Position numbers and translations under genes: made by a program
Notes under the pieces: generated by a model
The model's input: only the letters and a program-made list of their open reading frames with translations
Told to the model about the DNA's origin: nothing
The model's database searches: none
Assembly: GCA_039029915.1 (NCBI GenBank)
Contig: JBCCFD010000123.1
Location: 1-17,280 of the forward strand
Direction: 5' to 3'
DNA: 17,280 nt
Origin: QQUD01 sp039029915
Lineage (GTDB): Bacteria; Chloroflexota; Anaerolineae; Promineifilales; Promineifilaceae
In this document: one piece after another, positions 7,324-14,792 of the stretch
How the letters are laid out: each line of letters starts with the position of its first letter
Position numbering within the stretch: position 1 is the first letter of the stretch

Positions 7324-8508
7324 TTAGATTAATCGCATGGCTGTCTGAGGATGACTCAAGTAAACAACACCTTCATCTGTAACCAGTACGTCTTCTTCCA
7401 AACTCATGATGCCGCGATTGGGCACCACCACGTGAAGCTCGAGTGTAAATACGTTGCCTACTTCCACTTCCATATCACAAATGCCGGCGTACCGCTCCCA
7501 GCGAGGGCCAAGCACCGTTGCCCCATCGTGAGCAGCCCGCCCCAGCAGGTGGCCAAAGGCGTGCATATATTCAGGGAAGCCATTGTCTACAATAAACTCA
7601 CGGGCCACTTCGTCGACTTGCCAACCAGGCGTGCCCCGTTTTAAATAGGTCTCACCTGTTTTTAGCGCACCGTACACGACTTGGAAAGCTCGCTCAACAT
7701 CAGCCGGAACGGCCGTTTCGCCATCTTCCAGCACATACCACATCCGCTGGAGATCAGAGCAGTAGCCGGCCTCCTTCACCCCTAAATCAAGGTGGAGTAA
7801 ATGACCTTTTTCCAGAACAACATCACCTGGAATGACGTGTCCAATCGCAGAATGGGGGCCACAAGTGACAATGGGGTTAAATGGTTTAGGCCACGCGTAG
7901 CCCAGTCCCATCTCATCAATACGGCCGTGAACAAACGCCGCAATCTGTCGCTGAGTCATGCCCGGTTTGGCAAACGCTTCCACCTCATCAAATAAGGCTT
8001 CAGTCGTTTTGATCGCCTGTTGAATTAACGCCACTTCAGCTGGGCTTTTGCGACCCCGCAGGGCAGCCACCATTTTCTCGGCCGAAACAAGTCGATCAAC
8101 AAATGGCGACCCGTCTAGAAAGCCACACAGCTTTCGGTAAAGCCCGTGCGACAATCCATCAGCAGACACATCATTTTCAGAGTAGTTGATGCCGATCGTT
8201 TGGGGGTTGGCTTCATTTAAAAATTGCAGCAGAGGTTCTGAAATACTTTGGTGATAGGGGATGATGTTTGTGTAATTAGCAGGCACGTTTTCGGCATCAA
8301 AGTGACCCACGATTGCGGTTAAACGGCCGTTTCGCTCAACGATAAACGCCGATAGCCACGTCACATCGATATCCGCAATAAATGGCAGCATGGGATCGGA
8401 AATCATCGAGGTTTCCCGCACCAAGACCAACCACATGTCCACATTAAATTCTTCGCAAATTTGGATTGCTTGTGCAAGCTTTTCTGAGACAAGTTGATTT
8501 TGTGTCAT
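7324..8508 (-). CDS. M24-family aminopeptidase (Xaa-Pro aminopeptidase-like)
   Basis: A 394-residue cytoplasmic protein of the two-domain M24B type: a creatinase-like N-terminal domain (about 1-155) and a pita-bread metallopeptidase domain (about 160-390). All five dinuclear metal ligands are visible: D241 (HLDLG), D252 (CSDLQR), H320 (AFGHLLG), E357 (LELHV) and E371 (LEEDV). Family members remove an N-terminal residue before proline or have related dipeptidase activity, and the exact substrate is not decidable. The N-terminal domain is fairly diverged (DPMLPFIADIDVTWLSAFIV), so a narrower role is possible. ATG 8508 has GGA about 6 nt upstream. It follows parB with a 34-bp gap and is probably in the same transcript, a layout I associate with Chloroflexota. 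Confidence 0.9.
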   Translation of the reverse strand: MTQNQLVSEKLAQAIQICEEFNVDMWLVLVRETSMISDPMLPFIADIDVTWLSAFIVERNGRLTAIVGHFDAENVPANYTNIIPYHQSISEPLLQFLNEANPQTIGINYSENDVSADGLSHGLYRKLCGFLDGSPFVDRLVSAEKMVAALRGRKSPAEVALIQQAIKTTEALFDEVEAFAKPGMTQRQIAAFVHGRIDEMGLGYAWPKPFNPIVTCGPHSAIGHVIPGDVVLEKGHLLHLDLGVKEAGYCSDLQRMWYVLEDGETAVPADVERAFQVVYGALKTGETYLKRGTPGWQVDEVAREFIVDNGFPEYMHAFGHLLGRAAHDGATVLGPRWERYAGICDMEVEVGNVFTLELHVVVPNRGIMSLEEDVLVTDEGVVYLSHPQTAMRLI

Positions 8509-8542
8509 CGTTTTCCAGACAGACCCTAAGGGTTTTTAATTA

Positions 8543-9412
8543 CTAAAGACCTTCATCCCCAACAATCACATCATAAACTGAGTTCAGGTCATCATTTGAA
8601 TAGTAGTAAATGACAACTCGTCCTCCATTACCAACCTTCTCGATCTGAACGCGGGTGCCAAGCCGCTCCCGAAACTGCAGTTCAACATCCGCTAATTCTG
8701 GTGGTAAGGAGGCTTTAGGTTTGGCAACGGGCTTTTCAGTGGCTAATAAGCTGGTAACCAAGCGTTCCGTTTGGCGGACGCTTAAACCTAGCTTGATAAT
8801 TTGATTCATGGCTGCCGTTTGGGCCTCTGGTGTGGGAAGCGGCAGCAAGGCTCGGGCGTGGGCGCCGCTAATTTCATCATTCACAACCGCTTGCTGAATA
8901 TTTTGAGGCAGATTGATGAGGCGAACCAAGTTGGCAACCGTTGAGCGCCCCTTGCCCATTCGCTTTGACACCTCTTCTTGAGTCATGCCAAAATCATCCA
9001 TCAGCTGACGATAAGCGTACGCCTCTTCAAGCGGATTTAAATCAGCTCGCTGGACGTTCTCAATAATTGCCAGCTCCAGCATTTCTTGGGGCGTCGCTTC
9101 CTTTATAACGACCGGCACTTCCGTTAGCCCAGCTAACTGAGAGGCTCGCCAGCGTCGCTCACCGGCAATTAGAATAAATATGTCGCCTTCTTTGGTAACA
9201 ATAAGCGGTTGGATTAGCCCATGCTCACGAATGGAGGCGGATAGTTCCATCAGCTTGGTATCATCCATCACCGTACGGGGCTGGTGGGGATTGGGTTGGA
9301 TATCAGTCACAGCAACTGTCTGAACACCAGCCCCTTTATTCTCAGCGGCCGTTTCCTCATCAGTCGGTATTAGTGCTCCCAAGCCCCGTCCTAAACCGCG
9401 TCTTTTACTCAT
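8543..9412 (-). CDS. parB: Chromosome-partitioning protein ParB (Spo0J)
   Basis: A 289-residue ParB. The N-terminus KRRGLGRGLGALIP is the conserved ParA-contacting tail. The CTPase/parS-loading region holds NPHQPR, GERRWRAS (box II) and ENVQRADLNPLEEA. A helix-turn-helix with TQEEVSKRMGKGRSTVANLV reads parS, and the C-terminal part dimerises. Length and order fit chromosomal ParB. The start ATG (9412) overlaps the parA stop as ATGA, so the two are translationally coupled. Together with ParA it segregates origins. No parS (TGTTTCACGTGAAACA-like) site occurs in this window, and none is required nearby. Confidence 0.95.
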   Translation of the reverse strand: MSKRRGLGRGLGALIPTDEETAAENKGAGVQTVAVTDIQPNPHQPRTVMDDTKLMELSASIREHGLIQPLIVTKEGDIFILIAGERRWRASQLAGLTEVPVVIKEATPQEMLELAIIENVQRADLNPLEEAYAYRQLMDDFGMTQEEVSKRMGKGRSTVANLVRLINLPQNIQQAVVNDEISGAHARALLPLPTPEAQTAAMNQIIKLGLSVRQTERLVTSLLATEKPVAKPKASLPPELADVELQFRERLGTRVQIEKVGNGGRVVIYYYSNDDLNSVYDVIVGDEGL

Positions 9413-10197
9413 GCTGCTACCCCCTGTTTGGCCATATCCCCTTTAAGCAATTCAGCAGCCAGCACTTTATAGGCCACACCACCTGGGGAGTTCGGCGCAT
9501 ACACGCTAATCGTTTGACCAAAGCTTGGCGCTTCACTCAGACGCACGTTGCGGGGGACTATTGTTCGGAAAACGCGCCCGGGGAAATGTTTGCGCACCTC
9601 TTCAACAACCTGACGGCTTAGGTTTGTACGGCCATCATACATCGTCATAACCAAGCCACGAATGTCTAAATCCTCATTCAAATATTTTTTCACTAAGTCA
9701 ATCGTTTGAGTAAGCTGAGTTAATCCTTCGAGCGCTAAATATTCACACTGAACGGGGATAATGATGCCATCTTTTGAGGCAACAAACGCATTCACCGTTA
9801 ACAAACTCAAGCTGGGCGGGCAATCGATTAAGATGTAATCAAAATGGGAGGCATTTTCGTTAAGAAAGTCTCGCAAGCGATATTCGCGGCCAATCGTGTT
9901 CACTAATTCAACCTCAGCCCCCGCCAATTCAGGATGAGCTGGAATAAGCTCTATCCCCGTCTCATCATGCTTCAACGCCGTATCTTCAAAGCGGCCTTCC
10001 TGCAGAAGCACATCATAGGTCGATTTTTCAACATTATATTTATTGAAACCTAAGGCAGAGGTGGCATTGGCTTGGGAATCCATATCAACAATGAGTACAC
10101 GACGGCCGCTACCAGCCATGAAGGCAGCCAAGTTAACCACTGTGGTCGTTTTACCCACGCCCCCCTTTTGATTCGCAACGGCATAAATTTTTGTCAT
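9409..10197 (-). CDS. parA: Chromosome-partitioning ATPase ParA (Soj)
   Basis: A 262-residue deviant-Walker ATPase of the chromosomal type, lacking the long N-terminal HTH domain of plasmid ParA. The P-loop KGGVGKTT (11-18) includes the signature lysine. The Walker A' region is VDMDSQANAT (about 37-46) and the Walker B region ILIDCPPSLSLLT. A C-terminal RNVRLSEAPSFGQ motif is typical of Soj. ATP-bound dimers bind nucleoid DNA and hydrolysis is stimulated by ParB. It starts 4 bp after the PfkB-type kinase stop (a 3-bp gap) and overlaps parB by 4 bp (ATGA), so all three are likely cotranscribed. It carries no exact ACGGCCGT; one related site, GACGGCCGCT, sits near its 5' end (10091-10100). Confidence 0.96.
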   Translation of the reverse strand: MTKIYAVANQKGGVGKTTTVVNLAAFMAGSGRRVLIVDMDSQANATSALGFNKYNVEKSTYDVLLQEGRFEDTALKHDETGIELIPAHPELAGAEVELVNTIGREYRLRDFLNENASHFDYILIDCPPSLSLLTVNAFVASKDGIIIPVQCEYLALEGLTQLTQTIDLVKKYLNEDLDIRGLVMTMYDGRTNLSRQVVEEVRKHFPGRVFRTIVPRNVRLSEAPSFGQTISVYAPNSPGGVAYKVLAAELLKGDMAKQGVAA

Positions 10198-10200
10198 AGC

Positions 10201-11028
10201 TTAACTCTCTTCCAGACTATCTTTTATTTTTGCCAATTTCGCATCCAAACCAATCTGGGTTACGGATTGTGACGCAACATGATTCGCAAAGCGTCCAGCT
10301 TCGCAAGCATCCCCATCTGCCTCTAGATACTGTAATAGGAAAGCCGTGGCAAAAATATCACCGGCACCTGTCGGTTCAATCTCTTCAACTTCTGGAGCAG
10401 GAATGTGGCACATATCGTCACCTTGAAAGATGGTACAGCCCCCCCAACCACGCGTCATCACAAGCAGTTTGGACCACTTGCGGAACTGAACCAGCATCTC
10501 GTCATCAAGCAGATCTTCTTGGCTAATAATTACGGCCGTTGCCTTCGGCAAAATGACTTCAGCCAAATCCCAATGCTTAGCGTAAACACGGCCGTCTTCC
10601 TGCCAGCGACGCATCCAACCCTGCGGCGTCATGCCAATAATGCTGTTCGGAAAACTATCAGCCATATATGGATCAACCCGATTGACTAATGGTCCCAAAT
10701 GTAGTATTCGAGGATTAAACCAATCTTCTGGAACGTTTTCACTACCTAAATGATTTGCCACACAGTGAATGATTTGAGTACGTCCCTCATTCGTATAAAT
10801 ATTGGAGAAGGTCGTTGAGTGTTCAGCAAGCACATTGTGTACATTAAGGCCAGGAAGCGCTTCGTTCATATCATAATCAGGGGCGGTGCTGGTTAAAACG
10901 GCCGTTTCATATCCCAAAGAATGGGCCAATAGCCCAGAATACGAGACTGTCCCCCCAACTGTACTGCTTCCATCGGTGACAAGGTCACGACAAACATGAC
11001 CCACAACAAGATAATCAATCCTCTTCAT
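10201..11028 (-). CDS. PfkB/ribokinase-family sugar kinase
   Basis: A 275-residue member of the PfkB fold, slightly shorter than the usual ~300. It starts MKRIDYLVVGHVCRDL, the conserved first strand, has a GGTVSYSGLLAHSLGY substrate/lid motif (about 25-40) and the anion-hole/catalytic motif TGAGD (220-224, D224 the base). An in-frame ATG at 11046 would add six residues (MLESRR), but ATG 11028 gives the family N-terminus; neither has a clear Shine-Dalgarno. Members phosphorylate sugars or nucleosides in the cytoplasm, and the substrate cannot be read from the sequence. It shares the run toward parA (3-bp gap), so a metabolic kinase heads the partition operon. It carries three ACGGCCGT copies, the most in any one of the minus-strand genes apart from the M24 gene, which also has three. 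Confidence 0.85.
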   Translation of the reverse strand: MKRIDYLVVGHVCRDLVTDGSSTVGGTVSYSGLLAHSLGYETAVLTSTAPDYDMNEALPGLNVHNVLAEHSTTFSNIYTNEGRTQIIHCVANHLGSENVPEDWFNPRILHLGPLVNRVDPYMADSFPNSIIGMTPQGWMRRWQEDGRVYAKHWDLAEVILPKATAVIISQEDLLDDEMLVQFRKWSKLLVMTRGWGGCTIFQGDDMCHIPAPEVEEIEPTGAGDIFATAFLLQYLEADGDACEAGRFANHVASQSVTQIGLDAKLAKIKDSLEES

Positions 11029-11075
11029 ACGTCGTGATTCTAACATATTTTAATGAAAAGATGAGTTTTTTAGGC

Positions 11076-11104
11076 TTGCCATGAACCCTATTCCTCGCTA
11101 CACT
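11076..11104 (+). promoter_or_regulatory. Sigma-70-like promoter of the DivIC/FtsB-like gene
   Basis: TTGCCA (11076-11081) and TACACT (11099-11104) are spaced by exactly 17 bp in the divergent gap between the PfkB-type kinase gene and the plus-strand gene. A start near 11111 would leave a leader of about 25 nt containing the GAGG ribosome binding site. This is a pattern match only. Confidence 0.4.
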
Positions 11105-11135
11105 GCCCGCATGAATCATCAAATTGAGGCATCTT

Positions 11136-11552
11136 ATGCAAAATAATTGGTTTGGTGAACGGCCGTTGCTCTCACTGCCCCAGATTATTACGCTAATTGG
11201 GGTGGTCGTTGCGCTCTTTATTGGGCTTGATTTAAATCGGCGCAGTCAGGCGGGCGAGCTCGTTGGTGTCGATGAAGAAATTCTTGACGCTGAGATTGCG
11301 ATAGAAACAACCCGCCAAATAGAGCTTCAGGCCACCTTGGAGTACGTTCAAAGCGATGATTATGTGACCGCATATGCTCGGGACGAAGGCGGCTTTATTC
11401 TCCCCGGTGAGCGCCGGGTAGTCCCTCTTGTTTTGGAGGCAACCCCTCAACCTACGCCCGCCCCCACACCTGCCAGCGACCCAATTGAAGGGGTTCAACC
11501 GTGGCAAGCTTGGTGGCGATTGATCTCTGATGCTCCCCTCCCAGAAAATTAA
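11136..11552 (+). CDS. DivIC/FtsB-like septum formation initiator protein
   Basis: A 138-residue bitopic membrane protein: a short cytoplasmic N-terminus, one membrane helix (about 14-32, IITLIGVVVALFIGLDL), and a short periplasmic/external coiled coil (about 45-70). The sequence YVQSDDYVTAYARDEGGFIL then PGE (70-92) is the DivIC/FtsB hallmark 'D.YVE..AR...GF..PGE'. A Pro/Thr/Ala linker (102-115) and a short Trp-rich tail (QPWQAWWRL) follow. Family members bridge divisome proteins during septation. ATG 11136 is chosen because GAGG (11126-11129) lies 6 nt before it; an in-frame TTG at 11124 overlaps that site. It is not accompanied by other divisome genes here, but ParAB and an M23 wall hydrolase lie on the other side of the divergent promoter. 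Confidence 0.8.
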   Translation: MQNNWFGERPLLSLPQIITLIGVVVALFIGLDLNRRSQAGELVGVDEEILDAEIAIETTRQIELQATLEYVQSDDYVTAYARDEGGFILPGERRVVPLVLEATPQPTPAPTPASDPIEGVQPWQAWWRLISDAPLPEN

Positions 11553-11581
11553 ATGAGGCGCGATGTCTTACCCAACAAACG

Positions 11582-11755
11582 ACATGACATAACGAAAAAT
11601 TCTTCCGGCGATCTTAAGTGAAACGAAGTTCCTGCTTTGAATAAAACAACGGCTCTTAACTTCGTTTCCTCGAGGTTCCGAAGCTTTTATCTAACACGAT
11701 TTTCAAATTAGAAACTTCGGAACACTTAAGCTTAAAATTTTTCGTTACGTCAAGT
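11582..11755. mobile_element. Putative MITE-like element, copy B, with outer inverted repeats
   Basis: The core at 11618-11727 is the second copy of the structured repeat at 2363-2472. Its left hairpin is GAAACGAAG/CTTCGTTTC (11620-11628/11660-11668), its centre CTCGAG (11669-11674), its right hairpin GTTCCGAAG/CTTCGGAAC (11675-11683/11715-11723), and both loops are 31 nt. Around the core, CTTAAG/CTTAAG arms give an 8-bp pair (CTTAAGTG with CACTTAAG), and the ends carry a further 20-bp inverted repeat at 18/20 identity (11582-11601 with 11736-11755; 16/17 inside). No coding capacity exists. An unambiguous target-site duplication was not found, so the mobile-element label is inferred from the terminal inverted repeats. 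It lies 29 bp after the DivIC/FtsB-like stop. Confidence 0.6.
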
Positions 11756-11852
11756 TGTCTACTTGCTAATCAACTTGACATATGATAAGATACGGCCGTT
11801 GAGAGGTTTACATATTGTTAGAATCAATCTGGGAAATCGCTTATTGTTTATG

Positions 11853-11955
11853 TGAACGAAAAAAGATTTTGAAATGAAAACAGCAAATTTTCTTTTGTTC
11901 GCCTAGGAAACGGAAATTTTTACAAAAACCTATTTCAGACAACCCCTTTCCGTTT
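11853..11955. repeat. Third twin-hairpin structure (same geometry, diverged sequence)
   Basis: The left stem 11853-11861 pairs with 11893-11901 (9 bp, with two G-U-type wobbles) across 31 nt. A 6-bp palindrome, CCTAGG (11902-11907), follows. The right stem AAACGGAAA (11908-11916) pairs exactly with TTTCCGTTT (11947-11955) across 30 nt. Spacing therefore matches copies A and B to within one base although the primary sequence is largely different. The 13-mer CGTTTATCTAACA (11951-11963) also occurs in copy A at 2429-2441. Confidence 0.55.
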
Positions 11956-12242
11956 ATCTAACAGCTTTTGGTATCTAGGTAAATGGCAGGAAACATCTTA
12001 GGAATGCATTTGGGTCAGACCTTCCATTTCCTCCAAGACGGCAATTGTTCGTCAAAGTCGTTTTTTCCGTTCACCTAACCCCCTAACTATTTATTTGCCC
12101 GTCCATAGATTGATGTTTTCTAGGCTTCTATTTAGATCGCTTAACAAATACGGCAAAAGCCTCAAACCCAATTTCATGCCCAGCTGGAACGCGATACATT
12201 CCAATTAGGAAGAAATGGGTCTAACAAACGAGAACTAAAAAT

Positions 12243-13481
12243 ATGAACCGAACAGTTCTAATTATATTATTCGTAGTAGCATTACTCATTGTTATTGGCA
12301 TCATAGCCATAACCTTCATAAATGGCCAAGACCAACCCCAGCAAAATCAAGATCCCCCAGGCGAAGGTACCGTTATCGCCGAACCCATTGACGAAATCCC
12401 ACCCACCGCAACGCCAGCATTAGTTCAAGTCGTTGTCTCATTGCAAACAGTTCCTCGCGGCCACCGCATGAGTGAAGATATCTTGACTTATGATTTACGG
12501 AAAGAATCCGAGGTGGCTGGCAACGTCATCACAGACATGGAAGATGCTATCAATTTCTTCGCTCGCAACGACATTTTCCAAGGTGAAACATTAACATTTG
12601 ACGCCTTAGTAGACGATCCAACAACGGTTGGAGTCGCTGAATTTGGTCCGTCATCTCTTATTCCACAAGGGTTTATCGCGATGGGAGTACCGATTCAAGA
12701 TGAAATCGCCGCCGTCGCTTTTGCACTCGATGAAGGTGACTTCGTCGACATTCTAATTTCCTTTGACTTGTACCGCATCGACGAAGAGTTCCAAACTTAT
12801 TTAGAAAATGATGCTATCTTTTTCGTCGGGAGCAATCTCGAAGATGGTTCAGCAATTGGTGTAGATGATATTGATGAAGCCATAGCCAACGATGAGATTT
12901 TTGATGGGCTACTGACCGTTGTTGAGCCGTTTGGTCGTATTGAAGAATTGGCCAACGGTGACCAAGCACTCGTTTCTCCATCAGATCCAATTGGTCGACC
13001 CATTCATATCGCTTTAGTTCTTCAAAATGCAAAAATCATCCAAGTTGGTCAATATACAATTCCAGGTAGTTTAGCTGACCAACTGCCAACACCGACGCCA
13101 GATCCTGAAAGCTTAGAAGAAACGCCAACCCCAGGTCCGGCGCAAGCACCGACGTCTACGCCATTACCACCAAGCACTTTGGTTGTGGCGCTGGCACCGC
13201 AGCAACAGCTTCTGCTAAAACACGCGGTTGAGGTCGGTGCCGAAATCGACTTCGCCTTACGCAGTAGCAATGACAATCAATTGCTACCAGCCGATAATGT
13301 AGACTTAGGGTTACTTCTAGAGTTATTTAACATAGAAGTACCTCCGAACTTCAATTACACGCTTGAAGAACCGACAGATGAAGAAGGTATTGTTCCAGGC
13401 GATGGCAACACACCAGATGAATCCTCTGATAACCCTGAAGCGACAGCCACATCAGCACCGCCTTCAACGGGTGACAGTTAA
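12243..13481 (+). CDS. CpaB/RcpC-like membrane-anchored SAF-domain protein (paralog 1)
   Basis: A 412-residue protein with an uncleaved N-terminal membrane helix (about 4-26, VLIILFVVALLIVIGIIAI). A Pro/Gly/Glu spacer follows, then an SAF-like domain (about 63-120; VVVSLQTVPRGHRMSEDILT, ending in GETLTFDAL) and an RcpC/CpaB-type beta domain (about 140-275; PQGFIAMGVPI, EGDFVDILISF). A Pro/Thr linker with LPTPTP precedes a small C-terminal domain (about 310-365; LKHAVEVGAEIDFALRSSND) and an acidic, disordered tail. CpaB proteins help assemble Flp/Tad pili at the envelope, but no tad genes are present here, so the pilus role is not shown. ATG 12243 has only a weak GAG upstream. The next gene is a diverged paralog with the same domain order. 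It carries no ACGGCCGT copy. Confidence 0.75.
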   Translation: MNRTVLIILFVVALLIVIGIIAITFINGQDQPQQNQDPPGEGTVIAEPIDEIPPTATPALVQVVVSLQTVPRGHRMSEDILTYDLRKESEVAGNVITDMEDAINFFARNDIFQGETLTFDALVDDPTTVGVAEFGPSSLIPQGFIAMGVPIQDEIAAVAFALDEGDFVDILISFDLYRIDEEFQTYLENDAIFFVGSNLEDGSAIGVDDIDEAIANDEIFDGLLTVVEPFGRIEELANGDQALVSPSDPIGRPIHIALVLQNAKIIQVGQYTIPGSLADQLPTPTPDPESLEETPTPGPAQAPTSTPLPPSTLVVALAPQQQLLLKHAVEVGAEIDFALRSSNDNQLLPADNVDLGLLLELFNIEVPPNFNYTLEEPTDEEGIVPGDGNTPDESSDNPEATATSAPPSTGDS

Positions 13482-13550
13482 AAAGGTTTTGACCGAATGC
13501 GTATTGTAAAATTTGAGCTGGCTCTTAATGCCAGAACGAGGTAGAAACAG

Positions 13551-14756
13551 ATGCGTCCAAGAACGTTTATTTTAGGAATTCTTGTCGCCTTACTAATAGG
13601 AGTCGCTGTTGTCCTTATTGTCGCTAACCAAGGTGGCGGACTAGGGAATCTCTTAGGCGGCGGCGGAAATTCTGTTTCCGATAATGTGTCAAACGGTGAT
13701 GATGGCATTGCCGATGGTGACGGGGACGGTGATAACATTGCTCAAATCCCACCAACCCCAACTGCTGAACCCCAGTTCCAAAACGTGGTTGTTTCCCGTT
13801 TGCGGATTCCGGTGGGCACGATGATTACCAGTGAATTTTTGCGGGTTGAAGAACGCCCCATCACAAACATTGCCTTACTTGGTGGCTATACTTTTACTGA
13901 CACAACACAGTTAAACGGCCGTATTGCACGCGTTGAAATTGCGCGGGGACAGGAGCTTCTGAACCCAATGGTGACCAATGATCCTGCAGATGTCGGTGCC
14001 TTAGGCTCTGATTTAGGGCTTCACATCCCGCCAGGCCAAGTTGCTATTGCCGTACCGATTGATGAGGTTTCTGGGGTGGCATTAGCCATGCGCCCAGGTT
14101 ATTTAATCGATATGCTGGTCACGATTCGCACCGTTGAGATTGACCCAGAATTTAGAACGACGTTACCAAATGATATCTCAATCATTAACCAACAGGCCTT
14201 AATTGAGGGACGCGAGTTCTTATTCCCCACCGTCACGCAAGGTCGTTTAGAGTTTATTTCTGAACTGAACCAAATCGCTCTTATCATTCCTAAAACCCAA
14301 GATACTGATGCGATTGATGATGGCAATCCAGAAACTGACGCCACATTCTTCACCATTCCAAAACGGTCAACGCAGCTTTTCATTCAGCAGTCTGAGGTGC
14401 TATACGTCGGTCGCTTCCAGGACCCTCGTGACCTCGATCGTCAGCAGCAAGATGCACAGGAAGCGGCAGCGAATTCTGCCGGTTCGGAAAACCCACTGCC
14501 AACGCCAACACCCATTCCATCACGGCTTGAAGAGACGCCCAATGTCATCATTGTGAGTATGTCATTACAAGATGCGTTAGCTTATAAGTGGGCACGGGAA
14601 CAGTCTGTTGATATCGATTTAGCTTTGCGTTCACCAACGGACAACACTGTCTTTGTTACAACAAGCGTTAGTCTGCCTCAAATTATTGATCAAGGGGCCT
14701 TAGCAATCCCTGAACCGGTTAATTTTGATTTGATTTTACCTGACAATACAGAGTAG
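13551..14756 (+). CDS. CpaB/RcpC-like membrane-anchored SAF-domain protein (paralog 2)
   Basis: A 401-residue protein sharing the full layout of its neighbour. It has a membrane helix (about 4-25, FILGILVALLIGVAVVLIV), a Gly/Asp-rich spacer (GGGLGNLLGGGG, then acidic repeats) and an SAF-like domain (about 78-145; VVVSRLRIPVGTMITSEFLR). An RcpC-type domain follows (about 160-260; PPGQVAIAVPIDEV, PGYLIDMLVTI), then a LPTPTPIPS linker and a C-terminal domain with AYKWAREQSVDIDLALRS, equivalent to the LKHAVEVGAEIDFALRS segment of paralog 1. GAGG (13538-13541) lies 9 nt before ATG 13551. The gap between the paralogs is 69 bp, consistent with an operon produced by tandem duplication. The partner for the two SAF domains is unknown; a heteromeric envelope ring or anchor is one possibility. 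Confidence 0.78.
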   Translation: MRPRTFILGILVALLIGVAVVLIVANQGGGLGNLLGGGGNSVSDNVSNGDDGIADGDGDGDNIAQIPPTPTAEPQFQNVVVSRLRIPVGTMITSEFLRVEERPITNIALLGGYTFTDTTQLNGRIARVEIARGQELLNPMVTNDPADVGALGSDLGLHIPPGQVAIAVPIDEVSGVALAMRPGYLIDMLVTIRTVEIDPEFRTTLPNDISIINQQALIEGREFLFPTVTQGRLEFISELNQIALIIPKTQDTDAIDDGNPETDATFFTIPKRSTQLFIQQSEVLYVGRFQDPRDLDRQQQDAQEAAANSAGSENPLPTPTPIPSRLEETPNVIIVSMSLQDALAYKWAREQSVDIDLALRSPTDNTVFVTTSVSLPQIIDQGALAIPEPVNFDLILPDNTE

Positions 14757-14761
14757 AAAGA

Positions 14762-14778
14762 AAGGAGACAACCTCCTT
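14762..14778 (+). promoter_or_regulatory. AAGGAG/CTCCTT hairpin before the NrtR-like gene
   Basis: A strong Shine-Dalgarno-like AAGGAG (14762-14767) is complementary to CTCCTT (14773-14778) with a 5-nt loop. It sits 25 nt before ATG 14793, too far for normal initiation, and no alternative start codon lies in frame closer to it. Folding would hide the AAGGAG. It may be a translational switch or an unused remnant; there is no T-run for a terminator. Confidence 0.3.
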
Positions 14779-14792
14779 ATAGTCAATCACAA

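Larger units (their letters stand above)
11553..12242. other. 690-bp intergenic region rich in structured repeats
   Basis: No gene was found on either strand. From left to right it holds the copy B element (11582-11755), an ACGGCCGT palindrome (11792-11799) next to an AT-rich TATGATAAGAT stretch, and the third twin-hairpin structure (11853-11955). A further hairpin follows: AAATGGCAGG (11981-11990) pairs with CCTTCCATTT (12020-12029) with one mismatch and a 29-nt loop. A final stretch leads to the CpaB-like gene. A weak promoter-like pair, TTGATG (12110-12115) and TTAGAT (12132-12137) with a 16-bp spacer, might serve the CpaB-like genes. A transcribed structured RNA cannot be excluded. Confidence 0.5.

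Noticed and set aside
5798..11028. Chromosome origin (oriC) next to parAB.
   Set aside because: No dnaA, gidA/rnpA neighbours, DnaA-box cluster or parS were seen; parAB can lie away from oriC in many lineages.
11775..11803. TTGACA (11775-11780) as a -35 box for a promoter next to the ACGGCCGT copy.
   Set aside because: No -10 hexamer occurs at the right spacing (11798-11803 reads gttgag), and the nearby TATGATAAGAT has no matching -35.
11553..12242. CRISPR array or tRNA cluster in the long intergenic region.
   Set aside because: The repeats are palindromic twin hairpins with different loop sequences and variable spacing between units, without 28-37 bp direct repeats, and no cloverleaf with a CCA end is apparent.
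12797..13276. Minus-strand open frames within CpaB-like paralog 1.
   Set aside because: They are antisense shadows of the Pro/Thr/Glu-rich coding sequence, with low-complexity composition and no start signal.
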